Below are positions 5,308 through 5,970 of a stretch of DNA of 5,970 bases, piece by piece; within the stretch, counting starts at the first letter, position 1; every line of letters begins with the position of its first letter. This stretch comes from Alphaproteobacteria bacterium. Its GTDB lineage: Bacteria > Pseudomonadota > Alphaproteobacteria > Rhodospirillales > Rhodospirillaceae. Under the pieces are notes generated by a model that saw only the letters and a list, made by a program, of their open reading frames with translations, made no database searches and was not told the DNA's origin. The stretch is from positions 1-5,970 of the forward strand of contig QKGW01000283.1 of NCBI GenBank assembly GCA_003250275.1. Direction: 5' to 3'. The position numbers and the translations under genes are program-made.

Positions 5308-5477
5308 GGCACCGGCAGGTCTCCTGGCTCGCGGGTCGTGGCGCTGCGGTCTGGCCTTCCCGGTTTCCCAGTGGCGCGAAACGACCGCTCGCTCGCCGCT
5401 TACAGTTGCGGAGGCAGCCCCGGATTTGAACCGGGTTCCCTTTTCATCCGGAAAGTCTACGCCCGGACACCGATGCC
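5308..5477 (-). ncRNA. Cobalamin riboswitch (B12-binding leader RNA)
   Basis: Read on the minus strand, the consensus blocks occur in order. AAAAGGGAA is followed by CCCGGTTCAAATCC, then the core GCTGCCTCCGCAACTGTAA (CCGCAACTG at 5411-5403). The B12 box GCCACTGGG follows at 5375-5367, and the 3' block GAGCCAGGAGACCTGCC ends near 5316. Stem P1 closes the element: GGCATCGG (5477-5470) with CCGGTGCC (5315-5308), 8 bp including one G-U. At about 170 nt it is slightly compact. Such RNAs bind adenosyl- or methylcobalamin and switch off uptake or synthesis genes. It lies upstream of the 139-aa protein and btuF-like genes on the same strand, which therefore are its targets. The core differs slightly from the most common form (GCCTCCGC rather than GCCCCCGC). 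Confidence 0.95.
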
Positions 5478-5482
5478 CCCGG

Positions 5483-5510
5483 ATTACGCCAACCCGGCGG
5501 GGTCTGTCAA
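5483..5510 (-). promoter_or_regulatory. Predicted promoter of the riboswitch transcript
   Basis: On the minus strand a perfect TTGACA (5510-5505) is followed after 16 nt by CGTAAT (5488-5483), with four of six consensus -10 positions. The expected start, about 7 nt downstream near 5476, coincides with the first base of riboswitch stem P1 (5477). That agreement between independent signals supports both calls. Confidence 0.7.
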
Positions 5511-5535
5511 GTCAGGTTACAATGTATCATCCGGC

Positions 5536-5564
5536 TTGACACCTCGGGCGCTTCGGCAAATAAC
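5536..5564 (+). promoter_or_regulatory. Predicted promoter of the rcnA-like gene
   Basis: A perfect TTGACA (5536-5541) and AATAAC (5559-5564, four of six matches) are separated by the optimal 17 nt. Transcription would begin near 5571, about 28 nt before the ATG at 5599. It is divergent from the riboswitch promoter, and the two -35 boxes lie 25 nt apart as an inverted repeat. No RcnR-type G-tract operator is visible. Confidence 0.65.
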
Positions 5565-5598
5565 CGGAAGCCCTTTCGAAACATGAAGTCTTCCCGCG

Positions 5599-5970
5599 AT
5601 GACCAGTCTCGACGCCGCCGCCCTCGCCACCGCCTCCCTGCCCGCGCTGCTCGGCGCGGCGTTCGCCATGGGCGCGCTGCACGGACTCGAACCCGGCCAC
5701 GCCAAGACCCTGATGGCGGCGTTCATCATCGCGGTGCGCGGCACCGTCGGCCAGGCGATCGTTCTCGGCCTCGCGGCGGCGGCCTCGCACAGCGCGATCG
5801 TCTGGGCGCTCGGCCTCCTCGGCGCGGCGATGGGCAACGCGTTCGTGCCCGAGGCGATGGAGCCGTGGTTCATGATCGTCTCGGGGCTGATCATCGTCGG
5901 CGTCGGCTGCTGGATGCTGGTCCGCCTGATCGCCCCCGCCGACGCCTGCGCGCGCCTGCTCCGCCGCCAC
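5599..5970 (+). CDS. Nickel/cobalt transporter of the NicO/RcnA family, N-terminal part (3' truncated by window)
   Basis: The first 124 codons of a membrane transporter remain open to the window end. The family signature GALHGLEPGHAKTLMAAFII (about residues 25-44) contains the paired histidines H28 and H34 of the metal-binding HX5H-like pattern. It is followed by AVRGTVGQAIVLGLAAAASHSAIVWALGL, closely matching E. coli RcnA in order and spacing. Hydrophobic segments at about 9-27, 52-74 and 91-112 agree with a polytopic inner-membrane protein. RcnA expels Ni2+ and Co2+; NicO relatives elsewhere may import them, and RcnA-like efflux is preferred here because of the signature. ATG 5599 is the only start, since an in-frame stop lies at 5584; a weak GAAG precedes it. 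The gene is divergent from the B12-riboswitch unit, which suggests cobalt balance. The histidine loop and C-terminus lie outside the window. Confidence 0.88.
   Translation, partial: MTSLDAAALATASLPALLGAAFAMGALHGLEPGHAKTLMAAFIIAVRGTVGQAIVLGLAAAASHSAIVWALGLLGAAMGNAFVPEAMEPWFMIVSGLIIVGVGCWMLVRLIAPADACARLLRRH

Noticed and set aside
5403..5450. tRNA-like T-arm (GGTTCAAATCC on the minus strand)
   Set aside because: No acceptor, anticodon or D arm can be formed around it; the motif is the conserved cobalamin riboswitch core.
4054..5586. 510-codon plus-strand open frame opposite the BtuF-like gene, the 139-aa gene and the riboswitch
   Set aside because: It runs through three well-supported minus-strand elements and yields low-complexity Arg/Ser/Ala-rich sequence, so it is a shadow.

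Overview
The window looks like a chromosomal segment from a GC-rich alphaproteobacterium, most likely of the Rhodospirillales. The reasons are: the F0 part of the ATP synthase forms its own operon (atpI-atpB-atpE-atpF'-atpF) without F1 genes; both b and b' subunits are present; the a, c and SMC proteins read like members of that group; and third codon positions are strongly G/C, which creates many long antisense shadow ORFs. I see no insertion sequence, phage gene, CRISPR array, tRNA or rRNA.

Layout. Bases 1-366 hold the C-terminal end of an SMC chromosome-condensation ATPase. An AT-rich gap follows, with an inverted repeat and a convincing sigma70-type promoter (TTGACA-N18-TATGGT). This leads into atpI (560-928), atpB (1002-1724), atpE (1814-2038), atpF' (2166-2660) and atpF (2657-3199). 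A perfect 14-bp hairpin lies directly after atpE, and a strong bidirectional terminator (3223-3252) closes the operon.

Converging on that terminator from the right is a minus-strand unit. Its transcription probably starts near 5476, right at a cobalamin riboswitch (5308-5477). A structured leader of about 145 nt follows, then a 139-aa protein (4743-5162) that I tentatively compare to a CobN N-terminal domain. Next come a secreted BtuF-like substrate-binding protein (3937-4746, 4-nt overlap) and an orphan ParA/MinD-type ATPase (3264-3884, 52-nt gap with no visible terminator). Divergent from the riboswitch promoter is the 5' part of an rcnA/NicO-type nickel/cobalt transporter gene (5599 to the window end).

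How the genes fit together. The left half is housekeeping: the proton channel, rotor ring and peripheral stalk of ATP synthase. The right half is a cobalt/cobalamin locus. A B12-sensing RNA controls a binding protein and two accessory proteins, while a probable cobalt/nickel exporter is transcribed the other way. The most unusual points are the makeup of the riboswitch unit (no transporter membrane or ATPase subunits in view, but a small CobN-like protein and possibly a ParA ATPase), the mutually exclusive pairings in its leader, and an altered glycine motif in the c subunit. No wholly new system is evident; the riboswitch unit is the best candidate for follow-up.
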